This document shows positions 23,978 to 31,622 of a stretch of 39,558 nucleotides of DNA, piece after piece. Position 1 is the stretch's first letter; each line of letters begins with the position of its first letter. The notes under the pieces were generated by a model. It made no database searches. It was not told the DNA's origin and worked only from the letters and a program-made list of their open reading frames with translations. A program made the position numbers and the translations under genes. Source of the DNA: Streptomyces sp. SA15. Lineage in GTDB: Bacteria; Actinomycetota; Actinomycetes; Streptomycetales; Streptomycetaceae. The stretch is taken from positions 1-39,558 of the forward strand of contig NZ_NTGE01000041.1 in NCBI RefSeq assembly GCF_002291145.1, read 5' to 3'.

Positions 23978-24856
23978 GTGAGCAGCCAGCCCGCCTTCAC
24001 TCCGCCCCCGGGCGCCCAGGCCTACCCACTGCGCACCCCCCGCGGTGAATTCGCCGTGGTCGACTCCCCGGTGCCCCTGGGCATCGAACCCAAGGGTGTC
24101 GCCCTGATGTTGCCCGGGTTCACCGGCAGCAAGGAGGATTTCTCGCTGCTGCATGAGCCGCTGGCCGCGCGCGGGTACCGGGTCGTCGCCGTGGACGGGC
24201 GTGGGCAGTTCGAGTCCGATGGGCCCCAGGATGACGAAGCCGCCTATGCCCAGGACGAACTGGCGCGGGACGTGCTCGCTCAGGCCGGTGCCCTCGGAAC
24301 GCCCGTGCATCTGGTCGGGCACTCGCTCGGCGGGCAGATCGCCCGTGCCGCCGTGCTGCTCGACCAGTCCCCCTTTCTCTCGCTCACCCTCGTCTCCTCG
24401 GGCCCGGCGCAGATCTCCGACTCGCAGCAGCAGCGTGTGAAGCTGCTGCGGGACGCGCTCGCGGTGATGAGCATGGCCGAGGTGTGGGAGGCCATCCGGG
24501 CGATGGGACCGCCCGAGGAGGTCGGCGGCCCGGCCCGCGGCATCGGCGGCATGGAGCAGCTGAGCCGACGCTGGATGGGCAACAAGCCCGCCCAACTTCT
24601 CGCCACGGGTCGTCAGTTGTGCACGGAGCCGGATCGCGTCGCCGAACTCGCCGCCGTACCGCTCCCGTTCCATGTCCTGTCGGGCGTCCATGACGACACC
24701 TGGCCGGTGACGCTGCTCGACAGCATGGCTCTACGGCTGGGGGCGCGCCGGACGGTCATCCCGAAAGCCGAACACTCCCCCAACGCCGACCAGCCCCTGC
24801 CGACCGCCCGTGCCCTCGCCGACTTCTGGGACAGTGCGACGGAACCAAGCCGCTAG
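23978..24856 (+). CDS. alpha/beta hydrolase
   Basis: This 292-residue protein has a typical alpha/beta hydrolase fold. MLPGFTGSKEDF is the oxyanion-hole region, GHSLGGQIAR the nucleophile elbow, SGVHDDTWP the acid loop and AEHSPNADQP the catalytic histidine. There is no signal peptide. The substrate is unknown; esters or C-C bonds are possible in this fold. The start is GTG 23978, because homology begins just after it and a -10 lies six bases upstream. Longer in-frame extensions run through the terminator-like repeats of the upstream region. Its TAG stop overlaps that of the convergent NYN gene in the palindrome CTAG. Confidence 0.9.
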   Translation: MSSQPAFTPPPGAQAYPLRTPRGEFAVVDSPVPLGIEPKGVALMLPGFTGSKEDFSLLHEPLAARGYRVVAVDGRGQFESDGPQDDEAAYAQDELARDVLAQAGALGTPVHLVGHSLGGQIARAAVLLDQSPFLSLTLVSSGPAQISDSQQQRVKLLRDALAVMSMAEVWEAIRAMGPPEEVGGPARGIGGMEQLSRRWMGNKPAQLLATGRQLCTEPDRVAELAAVPLPFHVLSGVHDDTWPVTLLDSMALRLGARRTVIPKAEHSPNADQPLPTARALADFWDSATEPSR

Positions 24857-25746
24857 TACTGCGTCCGCAAGTGCTCCCAGAAACCGTCCCGCAGGACCCG
24901 GCGCAGGTCGGCCTGGCCGCGGAGCGAGTACTGCAGGAGGCCCTCCGCCTCCACCAGCAGGTCCTGGTCCACCGACCCGGGCAGGTACGGGTGGCCGGGC
25001 AGGAGTTCCACCAGTGAGTCGCGGCCCCTCGCCGCCAGCCACTTCGCCGCGATCTGCGCGCCGACGAAACGGACGTCCTCGCGGGTGGGGCGGGTCGCCG
25101 TCGCCTCGTAGGCGGGGGCCGTGCGCCGGGAGACGTACGGCTTGAAGAAGTCGAGGTCGAAGGTGCGCTGGCTGTCGACCTCCCAGAGCAGGGGCTCGGC
25201 CTGGTTGCGGCCTTCCGGTGCCTCGATGCCCCACAGGTGGACGCGCGCGCCGTACCCCTGCGCCGCCTCCACCGCCGAGACCAGGTCCTCGTCGCCGCCG
25301 AGCAGCGCCGCGTCGCTGATGGCGCGGTGGCGGGCGAGGGACTCCAGGTCGGAGCGGATCAGGGAGTCGACGCCCTTCTGCTGGTTGTTGGCGTTCAGGT
25401 TGCCCAGCCGGACCTTCACGTCCGGGAGTTCGGCGATCGACTGCTGCTCGGCCGTGTGGATGCGGCGTCTCGCGCCGTCGTACCAGTAGACCCGCAGCAG
25501 CCGGCTGTCCGCGAAGATCGTGCGGGCCCGGTCGATGAGCGCCTCGATGAGCCCTTCGGTGTCCAGGTCCAAGGCACGGCGGTCCTCCGTCCCGGCGACC
25601 AGGCGTCCCGCGGCCGCGTACAGGTATCCCGCGTCGACGAAGATCGCATGGGTCGAAGGCGTCTTCGCCACCTCGGCGAGCATGCGCTGGAGCAGCTCGT
25701 TGGTGCGGTCGATGCGGGCGCTGAGGGCCGCGAGGTCGTCGTTCAT
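24853..25746 (-). CDS. NYN-domain (LabA/DUF88-type PIN-like) protein
   Basis: This 297-residue protein carries a NYN domain, a PIN-like metal-dependent nuclease fold. IFVDAGYLYAAAG near residue 36 holds the first acidic residue, KGVDSLIRSDL the middle pair, and LLGGDEDLVSAVEAA the third. This spacing is typical of NYN/DUF88 proteins, some of which cleave RNA. A C-terminal region of about 110 residues ends in FWEHLRTQY and is not recognised. It should be cytosolic. Starts at GTG 25749 or ATG 25746 are both possible; TTGTGT-18-GACAAT just upstream places the transcript start close to the codon. It is divergent from the small protein and convergent with the hydrolase. Confidence 0.88.
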   Translation of the reverse strand: MNDDLAALSARIDRTNELLQRMLAEVAKTPSTHAIFVDAGYLYAAAGRLVAGTEDRRALDLDTEGLIEALIDRARTIFADSRLLRVYWYDGARRRIHTAEQQSIAELPDVKVRLGNLNANNQQKGVDSLIRSDLESLARHRAISDAALLGGDEDLVSAVEAAQGYGARVHLWGIEAPEGRNQAEPLLWEVDSQRTFDLDFFKPYVSRRTAPAYEATATRPTREDVRFVGAQIAAKWLAARGRDSLVELLPGHPYLPGSVDQDLLVEAEGLLQYSLRGQADLRRVLRDGFWEHLRTQY

Positions 25747-25754
25747 CACCTTCC

Positions 25755-25784
25755 ATTGTCCCGGCGGTCACGCTGCGAACACAA
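25755..25784 (-). promoter_or_regulatory. promoter TTGTGT-18-GACAAT of the NYN gene
   Basis: On the minus strand TTGTGT (25779-25784) and GACAAT (25755-25760) are spaced by 18 bases. The -10 ends 5 bases before GTG 25749 and 8 before ATG 25746, so the message should be leaderless or nearly so. Confidence 0.55.
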
Positions 25785-25972
25785 CCGGTCCCGGTCAGTC
25801 CTGTTCAAGTGGCTAACCGGTCAGTAATTAGCCGTTCGAAAAATTTCCTTAGCGTAGGGAATGTTTGTAACACGCAGCTCGTTGACTACTTACGGAACGC
25901 GGGGCATCGACGCTCCGTGGGCCATCCACAAGTAGTTCTCCTCAGGAGGATGACCAGACGAAGGGAGAAGCC

Positions 25973-26125
25973 TTGCGCTTCGAAATCATGCGACTCGACG
26001 ACGTCGACGGCACGCCCGTGGACAGCACCGTCGTGGACGCCGCCTCCGTCAACCGTATCGTTCAGCAGGCTGCCTCGATCGGACAGCGGCTGTGGATCCG
26101 GCCGGCCGAGACCTCGGCCTCGTAA
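25973..26125 (+). CDS. 50-residue protein with TTG start, function unknown
   Basis: The frame begins TTG 25973 after a good ribosome site, AAGGGAGAAGCC, and encodes a 50-residue cytosolic protein. It contains FEIMRLDDVDGT, then VDSTVVDAASVNRIVQQAASI and ends in RLWIRPAETSAS. An in-frame ATG at 25988 would give 45 residues but would separate the start from the ribosome site. Codon use is typical of the organism. A 15-bp perfect terminator hairpin follows 23 bases after the stop, so this is a complete one-gene transcription unit. I believe similar proteins occur in other Streptomyces but know no role. Confidence 0.85.
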   Translation: MRFEIMRLDDVDGTPVDSTVVDAASVNRIVQQAASIGQRLWIRPAETSAS

Positions 26126-26148
26126 CGCCAGGATCCTCATACAGGTTT

Positions 26149-26180
26149 CAGAGCCCCCGTACGGCATCGGTGTCGTACGG
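26149..26180. terminator. 15-bp perfect hairpin terminator after the small protein
   Basis: CAGAGCCCCCGTACG at 26149-26163 pairs perfectly with 26174-26188 across a 10-base loop. It lies between the convergent small-protein and MarC genes and can serve both. Confidence 0.9.
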
Positions 26181-26230
26181 GGGCTCTGCGCGTACCGGGT
26201 ACCGGGGTGGTACCGGAGTCCCGGTGGGAC

Positions 26231-26836
26231 TCAGCTCCCCCGGATCACAAGCGTCACCCCGTTGATGATCTGCTGCACGGCGATCGCGGAGAGCATCATG
26301 CCCGCGAGCCGTGTCACCAGGACCACGCCGCCGTCCTTGATGACCCGGATGATCAGCAGCGAGTAGCGCATCACCAGCCACAGCACGAGGTGGATGGCGA
26401 GGATCGCCGACCACACCGACACCTGGGTCGCGACACTGCCGGCCTTCTGCACGGCCAGGATCACCGACACGATCGCGCCCGGCCCGGCCAGCAGCGGCAT
26501 ACCCAGCGGTACGAGGGCGACGTTGACGTCCTTGGTCTGCTTCGGCTCGTCCGTCTTGCCGGTGAGCAGGTCCAGCGCGATCAGCAGAAGCAGCAGCCCG
26601 CCCGCGATCATCAGCGCGGGCACGGAGACATGCAGATAGTTGAGGATCTGATGCCCGAGGAGCCCGAAGACGGTGATGACACCACCGGCCACACACACGG
26701 CCTGGAACGCCATCCGCTTCTGCACCTTGGCCGGTCGGCCGGCGGTCAGCCCGAGGAAGATCGGGGTGATCCCGGGGGGATCCATGATGACGAAGAGGGT
26801 CAGGAAGAGGGAGCCGAAGACGGCGAGGTCGAACAT
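26231..26836 (-). CDS. MarC-family integral membrane protein
   Basis: This 201-residue protein has six hydrophobic segments and the MarC/UPF0056 hallmarks: VIMDPPGITPIFLGLTAG in the first loop and GMPLLAGPGAIVSVIL in the second half. The two glycine/proline motifs form an internal repeat. The family was once linked to multiple antibiotic resistance, but no transport substrate is established. The ATG at 26836 has only a weak AAGG upstream. It follows the PHP gene on the same strand with a 54-base gap, so the two are probably co-transcribed. Confidence 0.92.
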   Translation of the reverse strand: MFDLAVFGSLFLTLFVIMDPPGITPIFLGLTAGRPAKVQKRMAFQAVCVAGGVITVFGLLGHQILNYLHVSVPALMIAGGLLLLLIALDLLTGKTDEPKQTKDVNVALVPLGMPLLAGPGAIVSVILAVQKAGSVATQVSVWSAILAIHLVLWLVMRYSLLIIRVIKDGGVVLVTRLAGMMLSAIAVQQIINGVTLVIRGS

Positions 26837-26890
26837 GACAGAGGAGGCCTTGCTGAGAAAGGGGCGAACGTTGGCGTGAGGACGTGAGCC

Positions 26891-27748
26891 TCAGAACCCG
26901 CCGGTCCCCGGCACCGGGAAGGCCCCGGTCGCCCGCCGCGTGATCTCCCCGTACACCTCGGGATCCGTCACGTTCTCCCCGAGCACGCATGTCTTCCGGC
27001 TGCCGTGGTAGTCGCTGGACCCGGTCGTCAGCAGCCCCAGCTCCTTGGCCAGGCCCCGCAGCCGCGCGCGCGTGTCCGCGTCGTGGTCCATGTGGTCGAC
27101 CTCGATGCCGTCGAGGCCGGCCGCGGCCATCTCCGCGATCGCGGACTCCGGCACCGTCCGGCCCCGCTTGGCGGCCGCCGGGTGCGCGAACACCGCGACG
27201 CCACCGGCGCCCTTGATCAGCCGGATAGCCTCGAACGGGTCGGTCTCGTGCTTCTCCACGAAGGCCCGGCCGCCGTCGGCCAGCCAGTCCGCCGTGAACG
27301 CGTCACTCACGGTCGGTACGACGCCCAGCTCGACAAGGGCGGTCGCGACATGCGGACGCCCCACCGAGCCGTCACCGGCGATCCGCGCCACCTGCTCCCA
27401 GGTGACCGGCACGCCCAGCGCCTGCAGCTTGGCCACCATGCCCCGCGCCCGCGGCACCCGATCGTCCCGCACCAGCTCACGCTCGGCGAGCAGCGCCGGC
27501 TCCTCCGGGTCGAAGAGGTAGGCCAGCATGTGCATGCTCACACCGTCGATACGGCAGGACAGTTCGGCGCCGGTGACGAGGGTGAGCCCCTCCGGCAGCG
27601 CGACGATCGCCTCGGCGTGCCCGCGGGTGGTGTCGTGATCGGTCAGCGCGACGACGTCCAGACCGGCCGCGGCAGCATTGCGCACGAGCTCGGTGGGGGT
27701 GTCCGTACCGTCGGAGGCGGTGGAGTGGGTGTGCAGATCGATGCGCAC
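26891..27748 (-). CDS. PHP-domain phosphoesterase
   Basis: This 285-residue protein is a PHP metal-dependent phosphoesterase. RIDLHTHSTASDG gives the HxH metal site, ALTDHDTTRG the next ligands, VFAHPAAAKRG the middle histidine, IEVDHMDHD another acidic site and TTGSSDYHG the C-terminal DxH. Length and motif order match the YciV/RNase AM type, whose members hydrolyse 3',5'-bisphosphonucleotides or trim RNA 5' ends. Activity here is inferred from family. The GTG start at 27748 follows CTGGAG by eight bases. MarC lies downstream in the same direction. Confidence 0.92.
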   Translation of the reverse strand: MRIDLHTHSTASDGTDTPTELVRNAAAAGLDVVALTDHDTTRGHAEAIVALPEGLTLVTGAELSCRIDGVSMHMLAYLFDPEEPALLAERELVRDDRVPRARGMVAKLQALGVPVTWEQVARIAGDGSVGRPHVATALVELGVVPTVSDAFTADWLADGGRAFVEKHETDPFEAIRLIKGAGGVAVFAHPAAAKRGRTVPESAIAEMAAAGLDGIEVDHMDHDADTRARLRGLAKELGLLTTGSSDYHGSRKTCVLGENVTDPEVYGEITRRATGAFPVPGTGGF

Positions 27749-27859
27749 TACGCGAACTCCAGAGGGCGACGGAACGGAAGGGCTGCTCCAGGATAACCAG
27801 ATTTCCAGCGCCCTCTGTCACACCCGCACATACCAAGCACCCCCTACACCAACCCACCC

Positions 27860-27925
27860 AGGGGCGCGGGGCTGTATCGATGTGCGGCTCCGCCGCGTGG
27901 GCGCGACCGGCCCACGACGACCTAC
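27860..27925. repeat. Streptomyces-type intergenic GC-rich repeat
   Basis: GGGGCGCGGGGCTGTATCGA followed by TGCGGCTCCGCCGCGTGGGC resembles a sequence family seen in many Streptomyces intergenic regions. It contains GCGGCTCCGCCGC, a short hairpin. It lies downstream of DUF6758 and upstream of the PHP gene and may act as a terminator. The family assignment is from memory. Confidence 0.45.
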
Positions 27926-27965
27926 AGTCGGCCACCGCCCTCACGCACCCCGAACCTCACCCGCC

Positions 27966-28607
27966 CTACGGCTCGAGCAAGCGCGGCGACAACGCCCCAC
28001 ACGGCACCAACTCCACCTCCGCCCCCGCATCCCGCAGATCCGTCAGCACCAGCTCGTCGTACATCAACAGCCCCGACTGCTCGGGCCACACGACCGCCCA
28101 TAGCCACATCCCGAGCGCCTCGCCCGCGAAGACGGCGCGGTCGTCCGGCGTGGCGGAGACGTGCCAGAGCGGGGTCGGGCGGCCGGCGGCCAGGACCTTG
28201 GCCTGGGGCGGCTTCTCGACGCTCATGTACGGCCCCGGATCCGGGCCGTCGATGCCCGCGTACCGCGCGCCGAGGCCGACGCCGAGTTCCTCGGCGATCA
28301 GGATCAGTTCGCCCATGCCGCCGATCGGGCCAGGTCCGGAACAGGCCACGGCGGTGGCGCGCCCGCCGCTGCGGTCGTCGCCCGCGCAGGCCACGCCCGT
28401 GAACAGCCAACCGACCGGCAGCGGCCACGGCATCCACACCGGCACCTGCGTGCGGTGCACCACGACTTCGAGGGCCTCGACGCTGGGCGGGATCACGGGC
28501 TGCACCGGATGCACGGTGCCGTGCACATCGCACTGCCAGGTATCGGCGAAGAGTCCGGGAGCCCTGACCCGGCCACCACACTTCGGGCAACTGGGTTCGC
28601 CCCTCAT
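27966..28607 (-). CDS. DUF6758 protein with N-terminal zinc ribbon
   Basis: This 213-residue protein begins MRGEPSCPKCGGRV, and C-x-H follows in WQCDVHGTVHP, so the first 35 residues form a probable zinc ribbon. The rest includes PVWMPWPLPVGWLFTG, RATAVACSGPGPIGGMGEL and WAVVWPEQSGLLMYDEL, a pattern I associate with the Streptomyces DUF6758 family. No catalytic motif is visible. It is predicted cytosolic. The ATG at 28607 has GTGGGG four bases upstream, short but usable. No function is known to me. Confidence 0.85.
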   Translation of the reverse strand: MRGEPSCPKCGGRVRAPGLFADTWQCDVHGTVHPVQPVIPPSVEALEVVVHRTQVPVWMPWPLPVGWLFTGVACAGDDRSGGRATAVACSGPGPIGGMGELILIAEELGVGLGARYAGIDGPDPGPYMSVEKPPQAKVLAAGRPTPLWHVSATPDDRAVFAGEALGMWLWAVVWPEQSGLLMYDELVLTDLRDAGAEVELVPCGALSPRLLEP

Positions 28608-28640
28608 AGAGCCCCACGGTCCTACCCCTGCACCGCCACG

Positions 28641-28778
28641 TCAAGGACGATCACCCATCCGGGCGCGGGAGAACGTGACGGGAGCGACCCAGGACCCCTT
28701 CGACACGGGAGCCGCGGGAGCCACGGGAGCCGGCGGCATCCTGCGACAGCCGAAGGCCGGCTTCGTCTCCAGCCGCAT
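28641..28778 (-). CDS. possible 45-residue protein
   Basis: A short frame begins ATG 28778, preceded by GGAGG seven bases upstream, and encodes MRLETKPAFGCRRMPPAPVA followed by APVSKGSW and ARMGDRP. Codons mostly end in G or C. It lies in the 263-base gap between the SUFU and DUF6758 genes. A GTG at 28832 would extend it by 18 residues. No family is recognised and it could be a chance frame. Confidence 0.35.
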   Translation of the reverse strand: MRLETKPAFGCRRMPPAPVAPAAPVSKGSWVAPVTFSRARMGDRP

Positions 28779-28870
28779 CGGCTCGCCTCCGCCGCGACCG
28801 AGGACGGCGTCGCCGTCTTCGCCAACTGACACTTTTCGGCCACCGATTGGTGACCTTCCTCACGCGGGGG

Positions 28871-29467
28871 TCAGTCCAGCGGGACGGATTTCCGGGACGG
28901 ATCCCTCAGGTCCGTCCCGTTCGTCAGCCATCGCTCCTGGAGCGCCTGGGCACCGTGCACGCGCTTCCAGGCGGCCTCGTTCGGAGTCATCGGGAGGAGG
29001 GGCAGGAACCGTACGGGATCCAGAGGCTCGTCGAGTTCCAGGTCCTCCACCAGTCCGCCCGGCTCGGCGACCAGGACCGAGGTGAAGGGGGCGCCGGGCC
29101 ACAGCGGCTCGCCGATGTCGAGCGAGGCGCCCGGGGCCACGATCACGCCCTCGACCTGCGGGGACGCGGCAAGAACGGCGAGCGGACGCAGCACCTTGTC
29201 GGTGTCCACAACACCACTGCGCACGGAAAGGATCAGCTCGGCGCGCGGGCCCTTGACCGGGTCGGCCAGCACCGCGGTGGGGTCGCTCATCGGCTGGGCG
29301 GACATCCCGAGTGTGGCGTAACGGACGACGGCCGGCTCCTGGCCGATGTCCTGGAAACGCAGCACCTCGATGCGGTCCGTACCCAGAAAGGTGACGCCCG
29401 CGCGCGCGTCCGGTTCACCCAGCGCGGTACGCAACCGGGCCTCGACCAGAGGAAGAACATCAGCCAT
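28871..29467 (-). CDS. suppressor-of-fused (SUFU) domain protein
   Basis: This 198-residue protein fits the bacterial SUFU-like domain. DRIEVLRFQDIGQEPAVV precedes RYATLGMSAQPM, and PRAELILSVR leads into LRPLAVLAASPQVEGV. Then come PGASLDIGEPLWPGAPFTSV and a C-terminal FLPLLPMTPNEAAWKR. Some bacterial SUFU proteins serve as immunity proteins in toxin systems; no toxin is near, so a housekeeping role is as likely. The ATG at 29467 lacks a ribosome site but has TATGCT six bases upstream, pointing to a leaderless transcript. An upstream in-frame extension runs through the intergenic region and is not supported. Confidence 0.85.
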   Translation of the reverse strand: MADVLPLVEARLRTALGEPDARAGVTFLGTDRIEVLRFQDIGQEPAVVRYATLGMSAQPMSDPTAVLADPVKGPRAELILSVRSGVVDTDKVLRPLAVLAASPQVEGVIVAPGASLDIGEPLWPGAPFTSVLVAEPGGLVEDLELDEPLDPVRFLPLLPMTPNEAAWKRVHGAQALQERWLTNGTDLRDPSRKSVPLD

Positions 29468-29473
29468 GCCGCG

Positions 29474-29504
29474 AGCATAGAACTCGTCAGTACCGGGCAA
29501 ACAA
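29474..29504 (-). promoter_or_regulatory. promoter with -10 TATGCT, leaderless start of the SUFU gene
   Basis: TATGCT (29474-29479) is six bases before ATG 29467. TTGTTT (29499-29504) may be the -35, with a 19-base spacer. Confidence 0.6.
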
Positions 29505-29957
29505 GCGCCTTGACACTTCAGTCGGCTGATACTCTTGCCCGGTGGTTCGGGGCAGCACGCAGAAGCGTCGCGATCAAGCCCCGACGCCGAAGGAACTCCC
29601 TTACGAGGGACCGGCCGGAGGAGGTGGGGCTGCAATGGACCGAAGTCGACCGTGCAGTAGCACCCGCTCTTCCCGCCGCTGATGTAGCTGCTCTGGCTCT
29701 GGCTGGCTGCCACCTCTCGCACTCGCTTCACCGCGGAAGAGCGCTTCGTTTCGTTTTGCCTGATCTGTCTGAGCTGTATCCACAGCTGTATCAGTAGCGA
29801 AGCTCGCCACCGCGACGGTGCGGTGCTCCCCGCTTTGTGGACGTGCCAAACATCCTTCCCCTAAAGGGTGCGGATACCCCTTGTCAGGACGTCCCCATTC
29901 CGGGCAGTTCCACCCGTCGTCGGCGCCCTTTCGTTGCCTGTCACGAAGGAGCCTGCC
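29505..29957 (+). promoter_or_regulatory. long untranslated leader/promoter region of corA
   Basis: About 450 bases separate the SUFU promoter from corA. TTGACA at 29510-29515 followed by TACTCT at 29530-29535 is a possible promoter with a short spacer. If used, the corA leader exceeds 400 bases. The leader holds a 15-codon frame (29635-29682), a perfect hairpin AGCTGT-ATCC-ACAGCT near 29771-29786, and AAGGGTGCGGATACCCCTT near 29865-29883 just before corA. I do not recognise an M-box or other known magnesium riboswitch. Confidence 0.45.
29635..29682 (+). CDS. possible upstream ORF in the corA leader
   Basis: ATG 29635 follows a purine-rich GGAGGAGGTGGGG and opens a 15-codon frame, MDRSRPCSSTRSSRR, ending at TGA 29680-29682. 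It is Ser/Arg-rich. It might be a regulatory leader peptide or simply chance; the spacing from GGAGG is a little long. Confidence 0.3.
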   Translation: MDRSRPCSSTRSSRR

Positions 29958-31076
29958 ATGTCGATGATCCGCGACCTGCGTGCCGTCGTCCGCCCGTCCC
30001 GTGTCTCCCTGCGCAAGGACGCCGGCGCGTACGACACCACCCGCGACCCCTCGACGCCCTCCGCCGTCGTCGACTGCGCCGTCTACCGCGACGGCGCCCG
30101 CGTGCAGATGGACAAGCCGCTGACCCCGCACGAGGCGATGCGTGTGGTGCGGCGCGACGGCGGCTTCGTGTGGATCGGTCTGCACGAGCCGACCGAGGCC
30201 GAATTCTCCGGCATCGCCAGTGAGTTCGGGCTGCACCCGCTGGCCGTGGAGGACGCGGTGCAGGCCCACCAGCGGCCCAAGCTGGAGCGGTACGACGATT
30301 CCTTGTTCACCGTCTTCAAGACCATCCACTACATCGAGCACGACCAGCTCACCGCCAACAGCGAGGTCGTCGAGACCGGCGAGGTCATGTGCTTCACCGG
30401 ACGGGACTTCTTCATCACCGTCCGGCACGGCGGGCAGGGCTCGCTGCGGGCGCTCAGGCACCGGCTCCAGGACGACCCCGAGCTGCTCGCCAAGGGCCCC
30501 TCGGCGGTGCTGCACGCGATCGCCGACCATGTGGTCGACGGCTACATCGCGGTCGCCGACGCCGTGCAGGACGACATCGACGAGGTGGAGACCGAGGTCT
30601 TCTCGCCGGGGCGCCGGGGCGGGGTCTCGCGCGGTGTGGACTCGGCGCGGATCTACCAGCTCAAGCGCGAGGTGCTGGAGTTCAAGCGGGCCGTCTCGCC
30701 GCTGCTGCGGCCCATGCAGCTGCTGAGCGAGCGTCCGATGCGGCTGATCGACCCGGACATCCAGAAGTACTTCCGGGACGTCGCCGACCACCTCGCCCGT
30801 GTCCAGGAGCAGGTCATCGGCTTCGACGAGCTGCTCAACTCGATCCTCCAGGCCAACCTCGCCCAGGCCTCCGTCGCGCAGAACGAGGACATGCGGAAGA
30901 TCACCTCGTGGGCCGCGATCATCGCCGTACCGACGATGGTGTGCGGGGTGTACGGCATGAACTTCGACCACATGCCCGAGCTGCACTGGAAGTACGGCTA
31001 CCCGCTGATCATGGGCGTCACGGTGGCCCTCTGCCTCGGCATCCACCGCACGCTCAAGCGCAACGGCTGGCTGTAG
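29958..31076 (+). CDS. corA: CorA-family magnesium/cobalt transporter
   Basis: This 372-residue protein has the CorA plan. The N-terminal soluble domain (about 1-300) ends in the long stalk helix VQEQVIGFDELLNSILQANL. Two C-terminal membrane helices follow, and YGMNFDHMPEL places the signature GMN at 333-335. The pentamer takes up magnesium, and possibly cobalt or nickel, down the membrane potential. ATG 29958 follows AAGGAG. M. tuberculosis corA (Rv1239c) lies near mgtE-like and mrp genes as here. A long leader precedes the gene and may sense metal, but no known riboswitch is seen. Confidence 0.96.
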   Translation: MSMIRDLRAVVRPSRVSLRKDAGAYDTTRDPSTPSAVVDCAVYRDGARVQMDKPLTPHEAMRVVRRDGGFVWIGLHEPTEAEFSGIASEFGLHPLAVEDAVQAHQRPKLERYDDSLFTVFKTIHYIEHDQLTANSEVVETGEVMCFTGRDFFITVRHGGQGSLRALRHRLQDDPELLAKGPSAVLHAIADHVVDGYIAVADAVQDDIDEVETEVFSPGRRGGVSRGVDSARIYQLKREVLEFKRAVSPLLRPMQLLSERPMRLIDPDIQKYFRDVADHLARVQEQVIGFDELLNSILQANLAQASVAQNEDMRKITSWAAIIAVPTMVCGVYGMNFDHMPELHWKYGYPLIMGVTVALCLGIHRTLKRNGWL

Positions 31077-31084
31077 GGCCTGGA

Positions 31085-31090
31085 TAGGCT
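31085..31090 (+). promoter_or_regulatory. -10 hexamer TAGGCT, leaderless start of the gene after corA
   Basis: TAGGCT is six bases before ATG 31097 and there is no ribosome site between. Its -35 region would fall in the last codons of corA, so this would be an internal promoter. Confidence 0.55.
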
Positions 31091-31096
31091 GGGCTC

Positions 31097-31609
31097 ATGA
31101 CAAGCGAGCTGCTCGACCAGGCCCTCGTCGAGGAGGCCACGAAGAAGTCCGGCCTCATCTGGGTCAAGGGTCCCGGCGGCCCGGCCCGCGCCCTGTGGCA
31201 CGTCTGGCACGACGGCGCGGCCTGCCTGGTCGGCGACGGGCCCGGCGAGCAACCGCTGCCGGGGCTGGCCGACGGCACCGAAGCCGAGGTCACGGTCCGC
31301 AGCAAGGACAAGGGCGGCCGGCTGGTGTCGTGGGCCGCGAAGGTCGTGGAGCTCGCGCCCGCTTCCGAGGAGTGGGAGGCGGCGGTCGCCGAGCTGAAGG
31401 GCAAGCGTCTGAACGCCCCCGACGCCGAGACCATGACGGAGCGCTGGGCCCGCGAATGCCGGGTACTCCGTCTGGAGCCGACCGGGACGACGACGCCCCT
31501 GCCGGCCGGCAGCTTGGCCGAGGCACCGTTGCCGACGCCGGCGACGACTCGTCAGCCGATTCCGGCGGGGCTGCCGCGGTTGCTCATGAAGAAGCGCAAG
31601 CGGCGGTAG
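31097..31609 (+). CDS. conserved hypothetical protein, possibly FMN/split-barrel-like
   Basis: This 170-residue cytosolic protein has a folded part (about 1-120): LVEEATKKSGLIWVKGPGG, ARALWHVWHDGAACLVGDGP, and EVTVRSKDKGGRLVSWAAKV. It ends with a Pro/Thr-rich linker and a basic KKRKRR tail. The beta-rich first half recalls the split-barrel folds of pyridoxamine-oxidase-like proteins, but no binding residue is diagnostic. The start at 31097 lies 20 bases after corA. It lacks a Shine-Dalgarno sequence and has a -10 hexamer six bases upstream. Convergent with the LppX-like lipoprotein, 13 bases away. Function unknown. Confidence 0.8.
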   Translation: MTSELLDQALVEEATKKSGLIWVKGPGGPARALWHVWHDGAACLVGDGPGEQPLPGLADGTEAEVTVRSKDKGGRLVSWAAKVVELAPASEEWEAAVAELKGKRLNAPDAETMTERWARECRVLRLEPTGTTTPLPAGSLAEAPLPTPATTRQPIPAGLPRLLMKKRKRR

Positions 31610-31622
31610 TCCCGGGTCTCGC

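Noticed and set aside
27880..29085. 401-codon plus-strand frame across DUF6758 and SUFU
   Set aside because: It is antisense to two supported genes, Pro/Ser/Arg-rich, and crosses an intergenic repeat.
29505..29957. M-box or other known magnesium riboswitch before corA
   Set aside because: I could not identify the conserved M-box core or its helices by eye.
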